From Ceriagrion tenellum (taxonomy: Eukaryota; Arthropoda; Insecta; Odonata; Coenagrionidae): a stretch of DNA of 64,000 nt. The notes beneath the pieces were generated by a model. It did no database searches. It saw nothing but the letters and a program-made list of their open reading frames with translations, and had not been told where the DNA came from. The position numbers were made by a program, and so were the translations under genes. This document shows, in pieces, positions 12,271 to 22,788 of this stretch; the first letter of the stretch is position 1, and each line of letters begins with the position of its first letter. The stretch covers positions 134,469,747-134,533,746 of the forward strand of contig OY720636.1 in NCBI GenBank assembly GCA_963169105.1, read 5' to 3'.

Positions 12271-13824
12271 GAGGGAATTGAGAAACTGAGGTCACTCCTG
12301 CCCCAAACCTTAACAGAGAGGAATTGATATCTCTCAGTCGCCTCTGCCGCAATCCCAACATTACTATCAGTAAAGCGGATAAGGGATCAACCGTTGTGGT
12401 TCAAGATAGGGAGGATTATGTCGCCGAAGCAATGCGACCACTCGGTGATGTTTCTTCCTATCTCCCACTCACAGAGGATCCAACTGCGGCGTATCAAGCG
12501 GAAATACATGACTTCTTAATTTCAACAGGCCCTGATGAAGGACTCTCCAAGTCCGACATCAATATTCTCTCGCCCACTAACTTCAAAACCCCATATTTCT
12601 ATCTCCTTCCCAAAATACACATAGAAGGCGTCCCCGGACGCCCGATCATCTTTAACTGCAATTCCCCAACGGAGCGCATATCGGCCTTCGTGGACTATCA
12701 CCTGCAGCCTATAGTTGCTAAACTCCCTTCCTTCCTTCGTGATTCCTATCACTTCCTAGACATCCTGAAAGCAGTAAATATTCCCTCCAACAAAAGCGTC
12801 ATCATGGCTACGGTGGATGTTACTTCATTGTACACCTCGATTCCTCACCATGAAGGTCTACAGTCCATATCCCATTTCCTTTCGAGAAGAAATCACCCTC
12901 GAATTCCCTCCACCAACTTCCTTATCAAGCTAGTTGAATTCATTCTGAAACGCAACGCCTTCACTTTTAATGGGCGTTTCTTTCTTCAAGCCAAGGGAAC
13001 GGCTATGGGCACAAGAATGGCCCCTTCTTATGCCAATCTCTTCATGGGAAAGCTTGAAAGTGATTTCCTCGCCACCCAGGAATTACAACCGGAGCTCTGG
13101 GTTAGATTCATTGATGATATTTTCATCATATGGACCCACGGCGAGGATACCCTAGCGAACTTCCTCAAATCTCTAAATCAATTCTCATCCATTCGCTTCA
13201 CATCGGCCACTTCTCCTTCTCAAATCACCTTTCTCGACGTCGACATTTCCATCACAAATAATAACACCTTTGAGACTTCGGTCCATATCAAGCCCTCCAA
13301 CAAACAACTGTATTTGCATTACAACAGCTGCCATCCCAAACACACTAAGCACTCAATTCCTTATTCGCTGTCGATCCGTGGCCACCGGATTTGCAACTCC
13401 AAAGAAAAACTTCATGAATACCTTGATAAGCTTCACAACTCTTTATCCAATAGAAATTATCCTGAGCCACTTCTAAAAAAACGTATTTTACCCCCCTCTG
13501 CTAATTTCACCCCACGTAAAAAAGACACCCCCCTGGACGCCCTAAATCTTCACATCACATACTTTCCTGGCGTCCAAAAACTCAAGACCATCCTCAAAGA
13601 CTTATTCCCAATTTTAGATACTAACAGATCGACAGCCAATCTCCTACCCAAATGCCCCACAGTATGCTTCAGACGTCCACCTAACTTAGCCAATCTTCTT
13701 CGCTCCAATTCTTCGCTAGAGGGTACATCGAATGACACTCCCCGTCCCACCACACAGAGATGCAACAAACCACGGTGCAAAACGTGCAACATGTTTCGCC
13801 CCCTATCCTCGTTTCAGAGTCCCA
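12271..13824 (+). pseudogene. PLE-B copy 1: Penelope-like reverse transcriptase, truncated at both ends
   Basis: An uninterrupted frame covers the PLE reverse transcriptase: ISKADKGSTVVVQD, FYLLPKIHIEGVPGRPII (FN here where copy 2 has SN), ATVDVTSLYTSIPHHEGL, GTAMGTRMAPSYANLF and the catalytic block RFIDDIFIIW. The thumb region TFLDVDIS and SIRGHRICN follows. It stops matching copy 2 at 13824, before the GIY-YIG endonuclease, and runs into TA-rich sequence. The start is missing too: the ORF begins inside the N-terminal part with no proper ATG, at exactly the same point as copy 2. It is therefore a dead 5'- and 3'-truncated copy. Confidence 0.85.
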
Positions 13825-13895
13825 GAGATATATGTATATATATATATATGTATGTATATATAGTATATATAGTATATATGTATATATAGTATAAG

Positions 13896-13933
<38 letters not shown>

Positions 13934-13975
13934 CTGTATATATAAATATAAATATACTATATATATATATATACA
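13825..13975. repeat. TA-rich interrupted microsatellite
   Basis: Runs of TATATA with GTATG and TAAATA interruptions, beginning exactly where PLE-B homology stops. Confidence 0.9.
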
Positions 13976-14206
13976 TACACTCATAAATGTTTATACAGAA
14001 AGGTAGAAAGAAAGTGGATAGGAACACATAAAATTTACAAACACAATGGTGGCGTGAAGATGAAATGATGGCCGATTCCAAGCAGAAAAAATTCGACTGG
14101 ACCGAGAATCGAACCACGGACCTTTGGATTTCGCGTCCATTGCTCAGACCACCAAGCTACCCAGACTACTAAGAAACTACTGGAATCGGCGGGGGGTTTA
14201 TATGAA
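13976..14206 (-). repeat. tRNA-like SINE-type repeat, unit 1
   Basis: About 230 bases repeated at 14448-14677. On the minus strand, about 14092-14170, it carries an A-box-like GGTAGCTTGGTGGTC and a B-box-like GGTTCGATTC at tRNA spacing, so it looks like a tRNA-derived SINE. The stretch between the two units (14207-14447) is different sequence. The motif TTTATACAGAAAGGTAGAAA also occurs at about 32600 and 46600. Confidence 0.6.
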
Positions 14207-14447
14207 CAAACACTCCCCAGGGCATGACCCACGAGAGCGGCCAATAGATGGCGCGCGGGCTGCTTATCACCCACCGGCAGAGAAGGAATGACATACACAG
14301 AAGGCGAAATGAAAGAATAACTCAAGCACACAGACAGTGGTGAAAGATATAGAACAGACGTTTCGGGGTACGCTAACCCAAGTAGGAAATGAGCCATTCC
14401 GGCCATACAATCGTTCATCCATTCACTCAGACCGCTCAGCGGCAAAT

Positions 14448-14677
14448 ATACTCATAAATGTTTATACAGAAAGGTAGAAAGAAAGTGGATAGGAACACAT
14501 AAAATTTACAAACACAATGGTGGTGTGAAGATGAAATGATGGCCGATTCCAAGCAGAAACAATTCGACTGGACCGGGAATCGAACCACGGACCTTTGGAT
14601 TTCGCGTCCAATGCTCAGACCACCAAGCTACCCAGACTACTAAGAAACCACTGGAATCGGCGGGGGGTTTATATGAA
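14448..14677 (-). repeat. tRNA-like SINE-type repeat, unit 2
   Basis: Second direct copy of the repeat at 13976-14206, differing at a few positions, ending in the same GGCGGGGGGTTTATATGAA. The B box reads GGTTCGATTCCC here, closer to the tRNA consensus than in unit 1. Confidence 0.6.
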
Positions 14678-14704
14678 TTAGTTATTTAGTTTATATGAAT
14701 TATA

Positions 14705-14808
14705 TAGTTAAATTTTTACTTTGAAAAGTCTATTACCCAGTTAAATGTAGGTATATATATACCTACATTTAACTGGGAAATAGACTTTTCAAAGTAAAAA
14801 TTTAACTA
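14705..14808. repeat. 104-bp near-perfect palindrome
   Basis: The two 52-base halves are reverse complements except for one mismatch in each arm, centred on GGTATATATATACC (14750-14763). This is a complete foldback, like a tiny MITE or a hairpin left by one. No flanking duplication is clear. Confidence 0.9.
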
Positions 14809-14889
14809 TCTTTCCATATTTTATTATGCATTTTCAAGGAAAAGCTAAACACACTAGAAATCTTCGTCAGATAATTCTTCATCAGTCTC

Positions 14890-15640
14890 ATCATCACGCT
14901 GTTAACTAGATTCCTCTAGAGTGAGCAAAATTATTTTCATCTGACGCTTAATTGCACTATTTTTCTTTTCTGAACTCCTGAAATCGACTATATCTTTGGA
15001 TCTAATGTAAGAAGTAGTCTTCGAAAGTGATCTTCGTTTGTACTGATCCTGGATAATTTTTTTGTGTTGTGTTCCTGTGATCTTCTGATATATCCTTATT
15101 CCTAGCCTCCATCGCCTCTTCGGACAAATGACCAAAAGGGAGCACAGCTTTCTTGGCGATTGCTGATCCATGAATTAACTTTACTCTCACTTAACTTCAA
15201 TGATACACTGCAGACTCACCTCACACTTCTCCTCTGTGATAGTGATGTCCTCGGAGTAGGCTGAATATTTGACTTCTAATACAGACTTGTAGCTAGGGTA
15301 TGTGGACTGGCCATGTATTTTAGATGTCATTCGAAGAAGAAAGAAGTGGTTTTTGGTAAAATGGCCAGAAACAATAATGGAAAGAGCTTCCTCTGGAGAT
15401 AGTTCGTTTGGATTGGCCTCCTTTGTTCTCCATTCAGATAACACGCGCTTCGCTCTTGAGGGAGTGTTTGTCGTCACCACTTTAACTATTTTTGCGACAG
15501 ACTCATCTCCTTTGCTTCGATAGCTCATCGAGGTGGCAAACGCTTACTCAGCTGGTGATCTGCTAGCCCTAAAATCCTCTCTTTTCCTTCTCTTTGCCCT
15601 CTCGATGGATTCCTAAAACATTTTTTTCGGTCGGCCAATT
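14890..15640 (-). pseudogene. Internally deleted transposase-like remnant, X copy
   Basis: Read on the minus strand. A segment GRPKK...RAKRRKRED leads into MSYRSKGDESVAKIVKVVTT, then ELSPEEALSIIVSGHFTKN and YPSYKSVLEVK with ITITEEKCEVSLQ. After a stop and shift it continues KLIHGSAIAKKAV, FGHLSEEAMEARNKD and KITFEDYF. From memory these resemble the N-terminal-middle and C-terminal parts of an uncharacterised transposase family common in insects, with the central catalytic part missing. Homology is therefore an inference. The inverted copy lies at about 52740-53228 and is cut by PLE-A. Confidence 0.5.
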
Positions 15641-16400
15641 TCAGCTAACTCAGTCGAACCTTCAAAGAGTAATGATTTTAATTAACACATTGAAGCAAGA
15701 GATACTGATATCACTGCAACTCATTACAATTCACACAGTAGATGCTCACCGGATATATTGGGAACATATTTATATGAGACCGGAAAATTTCAACTTCAGC
15801 TGGAGCCAACATCCGAACTTTCTTCTGAAAAAACTGTCAGAACGTGAGCTTTGCTCCCACTTACGAAGATATTTTGAGAATAGATACTTTTGCATTACAC
15901 TTGCTAAAATATTTTTGGCATTGACGTCCTCATTAAAATTAAATTTGTTGCTTAACTAGTCCAGTATGCATTGTTTCTTAGATGATACAGATTTTTTTCC
16001 ACTTTCAATAAATTTCTCATGCATCTCAAGATGCGTGACATTTCTAAGATCCATTAAACCCTATGTAATCTTTTTTAAGTTAAAATTAACACAATGTTAC
16101 AAGCTTGCACTGATTGCACCACTGTTAGCCAAAAATCCACGGAAGTGTATTGAAACTGGAAATTCACAATACCAAGAAACTAGGGGTTCTCCTCTTCAAA
16201 AGTTGCCTTCTCTTTTTTTCGAACGTAAAGAAGATACGTCAGCTTCCATACTTAATGACAAACTCACGCCTTTCTCTGGCAAGGCACTACGCAAAACTGA
16301 ATTCTAGCAAGAAATGTTCGGACAAGCGATGCTTAAAAGTGACTTGCGCACATTTTTCCGTTGGGGAACAATAAAAATGCGGCATAGCTCAGTCTTTTTC
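15641..16400. other. Conserved non-coding-looking stretch of block X
   Basis: Present also in X' (about 51980-52740, inverted) at high identity. Open frames of 113-121 codons occur on both copies but have low-complexity, stop-flanked composition and no recognised motif. It may be the 5' part of the transposon whose transposase remnant lies at 14890-15640. Confidence 0.35.
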
Positions 16401-16700
16401 GGCAGCTGTTTACCCTGCAAGCGGTACGGAGCCGACAGCGGTTTTAATAATATCAATCGAGGAATTGAAGACTGTAGTCCTCTCTTACAATAGACTCATT
16501 GGGCGAACACGAACATCCATGTCCTGGGCAGTGAATAATCAACCCAGGCGAGATTCGAACCCGCACCTGGGAGAAATCGCTCCCAGGCGCGCCCCACGAA
16601 TCTCTTTTTTTTCCGTTTTCAGGACAAAACCAAAGTTACAGGCTTGGGCCGTTTTCGAACTTGGCAAACGCATAGTTAACTGCCTATCAAGTTATCTAGA

Positions 16701-16834
16701 TGGGCGAAATTCCGCAGAGAAAAATTCGTTCGCCTTGACCGGGATTCGAACCCGAATCCCTCGATTTCCGGCCGAGTGCTTTAGCCAGTTAAGCTACCGA
16801 GGCGTCCTCTTTCCCTATGGATTTTTATGACCGA
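16701..16834 (-). mobile_element. 134-bp insertion carrying a tRNA-like module
   Basis: X' has the uninterrupted sequence (around 51672-51681, CCCCAGGCAAACGG side), so this is an insertion in X or its ancestor. It is flanked by only a 2-base GA repeat. Almost all of it is the tRNA-like sequence at 16732-16803. Confidence 0.6.
16732..16803 (-). tRNA. tRNA-like cloverleaf (SINE head or tRNA pseudogene)
   Basis: The minus strand folds as a 72-nt cloverleaf: acceptor GCCTCGG against TCAAGGC with one mismatch; D arm TAGCTTAACTGGCTAAAGCA; anticodon stem CTCGG/TCGAG around CCGGAAA; T arm with GGGTTCGAATCCC. Position 33 is C rather than T and the nominal anticodon GGA (Ser) lacks the long variable arm of tRNA-Ser, so it is unlikely to be a working tRNA. 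Confidence 0.4.
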
Positions 16835-16910
16835 TCCCCAGGCGGACGGAGTGAAATCCTCCCTGGGCACTTTCGTAGCCGTTATACGGTGGAAGAGACA
16901 TCATCAGAAT

Positions 16911-17780
16911 TTAGAATTTTAAATATATGGTGGTATTTAACTTTCTGACTTAATTTAACCCGATGCCATTGTATGTGGAAAAACGACGATGCATGACCAT
17001 AGTATATGAATGATAATAAAGGCGGGCAGATGGTTAATTCGAGGTGTCTTCCTACGGAATTGATGATTTTACCTTTGATTAGGCATAATAAGTTAGCATA
17101 ATTATTTCCAACATAACATTCCACGTGATGTTAAATGAAAAACAAGATCATGAGGTTGCTTATTCTGTCTCAATGCTCTCTTGAATATCTTGGGAACGTA
17201 CATGTAGGCAGTAGTAGTAGTATTAGGGTGATTAGGGTGCTTCGACGACTTAGGTTATTCGCATACATGTAGGCTAAAGTGCAAACAAGAGCATGATGTT
17301 GTTGAGAGGCTGGCAGGATCAGAGGGTAATTTATCAAAAATAAACATTTTTGACTGAAATTCCTCAAATGACAGCCTTCCAGAGTAGCAATTGCAAGTAA
17401 CTTCTGATGTTAGAATGCGAAATATTAAGCCACTGGCGCATAAAAGCACGTAATAATATTACCAAAATACTAGGCGTTGTGAAAGACCGGGTCCCTAACT
17501 TGTGGTGTGTAACGTCCCGTTTGCGACGTTATGCAACGACCATTCTAAGTTCCGTAATCGCTCCGAGCGGTCCACTGTCTACTTCACCAAAATAGCAAGT
17601 TCACAACCGCTCTTCACCACGCTAACTTCATAAAAGAACGAGAAAACGCTCGGATGATGGAAGTGCCGCTATCTGCAGCGCCTCTATCGGTAAGTTGAAA
17701 ACCTCTTGCCGCCAAAATACCTTGCTTACCATCTGGGTCCATTTCCACCCCTTTTTCCCTACTCCGATCACCCTCCTGTT
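16911..17780. other. Block X spacer
   Basis: Shared with X' (about 50725-51600). No reading frame with recognisable content; at 17480-17700 there is moderately GC-rich sequence with short inverted segments that could be an old MITE. Confidence 0.4.
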
Positions 17781-17910
17781 CACGGACTATAGAGATCTGG
17801 ACGAACAACTGGCCGCCTGAGAGTGATTCCAAACACTTCCGCGGGAAGAAGCTGCCGGTAGATGGTGCTAATAGGCAATTAGTGTCTATCGCTGGGCTAG
17901 CTTTATAAAG

Positions 17911-18597
17911 CTGTGTCCCAATTCGCCATTTAGGCAGCTAAATCGGCAGATTTAGGGAGGACGCCATCTTGAAGTGTGTCCCAATTCGTTAGGCATCTTG
18001 GGGGAGCGGATTTAGGTGCCTTTCTCGGGGGTGAAATTTAGGGTAGATGGAGTTTATCCTAAATCCGCCTCCATATTGAATTTCCCGTCATGCAAAGCGC
18101 AGTATGCGTCGTACGAGGAAACTCGCACCGCTCGTACCCAAGGAAGTAATTGAAAAGTGGCAAACATGGCAAGTATTTTGTATGTTGTGAAAGAATTCTC
18201 TAGAATTTCGCAAACCAACACCCGACTACAAAAGAAAAATTTTACTTATGTTAGTACACTTAAATAAAACGTATTTAAATCCCAGAACACCTACACAAAC
18301 TTACATACCCCGAAAACTAACGAATCTCCAGACAACGAAATGGATGAAAAATGTAATTTCACTTTCCAAATCTCACAACGCACCCGAAGGTAGCCAGAGG
18401 CGTCAAAAATGTCTTTATTTCAGGTTTCATTTAGTCCTTTATTAATTACTCATATGTTTTTCATTCGTTTCCAGCTCGGTAGACGGCAACACTAGCAAAG
18501 GATGTCCCAAATCAAGCTCCCTTAGCGAAAGGCATCTAGATATTTAGCTAGCTAACCGCATCCTCCCTAATGCCAAACGAATTGGGACAGGGCTTTA
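17911..18597. repeat. Tandem unit 1 with TGTCCCAATTCG inverted ends
   Basis: Starts CTGTGTCCCAATTCGCC and ends CGAATTGGGACAGGG, so the ends are inverted repeats; a second internal TGTCCCAATTCGTTAGGCAT occurs 75 bases in. It is followed immediately by a second unit in the same orientation. It looks like a non-autonomous DNA transposon; superfamily unknown. Confidence 0.6.
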
Positions 18598-19266
18598 AGC
18601 TGTGTCCCAATTCGCCATTTAGGCAGCTAAATCGGCAGATTTAGGGAGGACGCCATCTTGAAGTGTGTCCCAATTCGTTAGGCATCATGGGGGAGCGGAT
18701 TTAGGTGCCTTTCTCGGGGGTGAAATTTAGGGTAGATGGAGTTTATCCTAAATCCACCTCCATATTGAATTTCCCATCATTAAAGCGCTGCATGCATCGT
18801 ACAAGGAAAATCGTACACAAGGAAGTTGAAAAGGGGCAAACATGGCCAGCAAGTATTTTGTCTGTAAGTGAAAGAATTCTCTAATATTTCGCTATCCAAC
18901 ACCCGAGTACAAAAGAAAAATTCTAATTAGTACACTTTAAAAAACCGAATTTAAATCCCAGAATACCTACACAAACTTAAATACCCCGAAAACTAAAAAC
19001 TAACGAATCTCCAAACAATGAAATGGATGCAAAAAATGTTATTTCGCTTTCCAAATCTCACAACGCATACGAAGGTAGCCAAAGGCGTCAAAAATGTCTC
19101 AATTTCAGGTTTCATTTGTTTCATTCAGTCCTTTATTAACAACTCATATGTTTTTCATTCGTTTCCAGCTCGGTAGACGGCAACACTAGCGAAGGATGTC
19201 CCAAATCAAGCTGCCTTAGCGAAAGGCCTCTAAATATTTAGGTAGCTAACCGCATCCTCCCTAATG
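18598..19266. repeat. Tandem unit 2 of the same repeat
   Basis: Direct copy of 17911-18597 with scattered substitutions and indels, lacking the last inverted-repeat bases (it stops at CCTCCCTAATGCC). Tandem arrangement suggests unequal exchange or a hop into a sibling end. Confidence 0.6.
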
Positions 19267-20289
19267 CCTATCTTACATTGAGTTAAGGGGAGATAAAATC
19301 GGTCTTACTATGCAATTTAAATGATTGAATTAGGACGTGGCCAGCCAGAATGAAATTTTGAACGTCATATATAAAAAAAAACTCGCGATGAAGCTTCCCG
19401 GGGGTTAATTTTTCCATAGAACGACAGGCAAATCGTACTGCGTCGCTCCGTTCATCGTCTGCAAAGTGAAATTTTTAATTGCTACTACCACGCAATTTCT
19501 AAGAATTATTCGCGTGATGGCCATCAGATATGATCAACCAAACACTATTATTCATTATGACTACGCGAGTAAAACTTCTAGAGAAAGCAGGTCCCCGACA
19601 GTCATGCTGTAGATGTACCCATGTCTGCTTGACAACGTACGCTTTCGAGCAAAGGAACGTTATAGCGCTGGCTGAGAGCAATTGTTAATTCCCTTTGGAC
19701 TAGAATAGGCAATTAAAATTTCATCCATTGAGCATTTAGGAATGGTTTACCGTTGCAAAGATATGGCAGCGAGACATGTACTAAGGGACAGGAGGAGGTC
19801 GCTCTCCATACCGTTGGCTGTCGCAAACCATTCCTGATGGATTGACAACTGAAAAAGAAGACTGTTGCAAACAGGTAATCCAAAGCAATGGGGAAAGGAC
19901 GAGCTGATGGAAATAAAGTTGATAATTATCAATTTAATTTATTATATTCAAACACCATTCAGGCTACATTGAGTGCACTAAAAAACTGGAGAATCACCCT
20001 GTCTATGGAAGTCATGATAAAATAAAAAAGGGAAAAATATAAATTTACAAACATGCAAGGAAAATATCTACTCCAAGGATTGAAAATCACTTGACGTCAG
20101 TAAAGGATGTCAACCTGTCCACACAGTAAAAAGATGCCAAATCCAATGAATAATCTAATCATGGGGAACAAAATTGATTACATGAATAGCCAAAAAGCAG
20201 TCACCAACTCAAATGTCTTGCAATTCATGTATGTACTGTCGTAACATTAGGAAAAAAACAAAACTACTAACACTGTGAATATCACTACA

Positions 20290-20455
20290 CCAGACAGGAC
20301 AAAAACAACCACGAGTCACTTTCTCGGATACCACGCATGACAAAAACAACCATGGGTCACTCTCTCATATTCCACACATCACAAAAAAAATCACGAGTCA
20401 CTTCCTCGTACAACACAAATCACAACAACAACCACGAGTCACTTTCTCGGTGAAC
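20290..20455. repeat. Short minisatellite, about 40-bp period, four units
   Basis: Four imperfect units with the shared core CACGAGTCACTTTCTCGG preceded by ACAAAAACAAC. The core is itself partly self-complementary (CGAG...CTCG). Confidence 0.8.
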
Positions 20456-21357
20456 TTTCACTACTTCTTGGATTCCAAACAGCCAAACCACTTACTAGAA
20501 AGAAAATAATCCTCATCAATATAGCAAACTTAAATAAATACCTAAATAATAAGACAATGACAGCATCAAAACTAACCCAATCCTCACAGATTCCCTTTTT
20601 TCTCTGCAGTTTTGTATACTCCTGTTGGGTGTTTGCTGCAGCATTAGCTTGCCTACAAGCAAAATGCACCCGAGTTAACAATTTAAATTTAATTAAAATC
20701 TATGCGATCGAAAGCACAACTGAGAAATATTTAAATGAAATTTATTAACCTACTCGTGGACACTTAAAAACAAAAACAGTTGTGCTAGATATCTGCATCT
20801 ACCCGTTGTAAGTGCTGAACCAAGACCGAAAAAATTTAATGATTAAAATATATTTTGATGATGACACTATAAATAACAGGGTTCAATAGAATATAATTTT
20901 TTTAAATGAGGGGAAAATATTTAACAAGATTAGGAGAAATTTCAGTCAATCCGACTTAAGTCGAAACCACGTGGTGTACCTACTAAGAGCGAAATAGCGA
21001 TCCCAGGATACTAACTTATCTACCGAGTAATTTATCATTCCAGAGGCTCATAAAAACATCAATCCGCCTGCGTCAAAATATCCGTCTATGAAACAAACAT
21101 AAGAAATTCATGGCATTACCACATTCCACATAACATGGATGCGGTAGCACTTCCTGCAGCAAGATTTCTCCACGAATAGAAGACATTTACAGTTGGAATA
21201 TCAGATTTTACAGCCAGAATCATAAATCAATATTATATTATCAATATCATTATCAATATTATATATATCAATAATTGCGAGGAAAAATAGCTAAACAATG
21301 ACTTGAAAACATCTCAACATTGTCAATAAAGCTAAGTAGTACAGTTTTCGTACTTAC

Positions 21358-21471
21358 CACTGCCTTAAATAAACACTTATTCCGCACTCCCAACTTTGCG
21401 TTCAATTTCTTTGTCTTGTTGTAACCCGTACAACAATTGGGCACAAAACAACTACGCGCAGGGCGAACCAT
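21358..21471 (-). CDS. THAP-type zinc-finger first exon
   Basis: An ATG at 21471 opens 38 codons beginning MVRPARSCFVPNCCTGYN and ending before a consensus donor, GTG/GTAAGTAC. The Cys-x4-Cys near the start followed by GYN and basic residues is typical of the N-terminal part of THAP DNA-binding domains in P-type transposases. The second metal-binding pair should be in a later exon, which I did not find. The exon lies about 220 bases inside the right end of the P-like element, the expected place for its 5' exon. Confidence 0.5.
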
Positions 21472-21779
21472 CTTGATAATTATTAGGAGAAGTTGTGAAT
21501 ATTAACTTATTTCCCTGTTGCAGTCACCTCAACGCCATTTGCTGAAATGAACATGTTTCCTCCACGATGGACCCTAAAGTGTACCAGCGCCACCTATTCG
21601 ATGCTCAAAACAAACGAATAACGGTGGAAGGGGTTGGAATCAATAACGCTTGACTAAGAGCGTGGAGTTGACAATCCTATTTCTATTATCCTTGCTCCTG
21701 TTCCTTCTCCGTGTCAAGAAGTAACTGACTTGAATCACCGACCAACATGAACACGGATGCAGCCTTTCGTTTGATTTAT

Positions 21780-22110
21780 GAGATGATGGCCGCATGATGT
21801 CTCTTCCACCGTATAACGGCTACGAAAGTGCCCAGGGAGGATTTCACTCCGTCCGCCTAGGGATCTAGATAACTTGATGGGCAGTTAACTATGCGTTTGC
21901 CAAGTTCGAAAACGGCCCAAGCCTGTAACTTGGTTTTGTCCTGAAAATGGGAGAAAAGAGATTCGTGGGGTGCACCTGGGAGTGATTTCTCCCAGCCGTA
22001 GCGTCTAAGGAGTCTTTGTGGGAGAAAGAAGGATCCAGAGACGCTGGTTTCCATTTAAGGCCGTTTTCTAACTTGGCAAATCGAACAATCTTGTCTTGAA
22101 ACCTAGTACG
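21780..22110 (+). repeat. Interspersed repeat, copy 2
   Basis: Shares ATGTCTCTTCCACCGTATAA, CCAAGTTCGAAAACGGCC and GAGATTCGTGGGG with the copies at 16480 and 51600. A second AACTTGGCAAA module follows at 22070-22090, so two partial copies may be fused. Confidence 0.55.
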
Positions 22111-22171
22111 CATTGGGCGGAAATGACGTCCAATTCAAGTGGCCGCTGACGCCATATTGTCTAGATACCTA

Positions 22172-22788
22172 TAGTGCTCGCAGAGTTTCTGTGCGCTGGA
22201 GAATTTCTCCAAGCCTAGCTGCCTACGGTAGATGAGCAGCGATTGGCTGCCGGCGTCCAATCCCGTAAACCCGGTTCTTAGGTCAGTGCGCGCCGCGTAC
22301 GAATGCCGTAAGTGACGACCCAAAAGAATCGGCAAAAACGAACTCTCTGCCTCGCCGACGCGAGGGCATTTAGAATAGAAATACTCTGGACAAGAAATTA
22401 CTATAGATATCGAGTCAAAACTTGCAGTGATTGCAATAGTTATCGCAGTGAGGTTAGAAAGTAATCCTCATCGGCGGAGGTCAACGTGGTTACACGATAA
22501 ATAAACAAAACTTAAATCCTCTTCACCAACATTTTGAAAAATATAAATACGAAAATCGCGACTAATTATCATAAAAACCACAATTTTTAACGCTGGGAAA
22601 GAAACTAGAATACATCCGTTCGCTTTCGCCGATTCTTTTGGGTCGCCGCTGACGGTATTCGTACGCGGCGCGCACTGAGCTAAGAACCGGTTTACGGGAT
22701 TGAACGCCGGCAGCCAATCGCTGCTCATCTACCATGGGTAGCTAGGCTTGGAGGAACTCTCCAGTGCACAGAAACTCTGCGAGCAGTA
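22172..22788. mobile_element. 617-bp MITE with long inverted repeats and TA duplication
   Basis: Left end TAGTGCTCGCAGAGTTTCTG and right end CAGAAACTCTGCGAGCAGTA are inverted; similarity continues inward about 170 bases (for example AAGAATCGGC against GCCGATTCTT). It is flanked by TA on both sides, while X' has a single TA at 50243-50244. This proves a mobile insertion with a 2-bp TA target, as in Tc1/mariner-type elements. No coding sequence. Confidence 0.85.

Larger units (their letters stand above)
16480..16910 (-). repeat. Interspersed repeat (family with GTTCGAATC box), copy 1, interrupted
   Basis: Minus-strand copy of a dispersed repeat also seen at about 21780-22110, 27930-28090, 50290-50660 and 51600-51860. 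Shared landmarks are GGTGGAAGAGACATCAT, GTTTGCCAAGTTCGAAAAC and a tRNA-like GGTTCGAATC next to CTGGGAGCGATTTCTCCCAG. It is split here by the 134-bp insertion at 16701. Confidence 0.6.
17781..21694 (-). mobile_element. 3.9-kb P-like DNA transposon, decayed
   Basis: X' contains a clean empty site with one copy of CTCCTGTT (50712-50719, as AACAGGAG); in X the 3914-bp segment is flanked by two copies (17773-17780 and 21695-21702). The ends CACGGACTATAG and CTATTATCCTTG form a weak inverted repeat (9 of 12). An 8-bp duplication, ends beginning CA, and a THAP-type first exon at 21358-21471 fit the P superfamily. No further transposase exons are recognised. The interior holds two tandem repeat units (17911-19266) and a short minisatellite. 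Confidence 0.65.

Noticed and set aside
14335..14365. Possible hammerhead on the minus strand near GACGTTTCGGGG
   Set aside because: The GAAACGTC half and a G/C stem are present, but no CUGANGA core is found at the right spacing.
15594..16374. 121- and 113-codon ORFs conserved between X and X'
   Set aside because: Conservation is explained by the recent duplication; they have no motif and lie opposite the direction of the transposase remnant.
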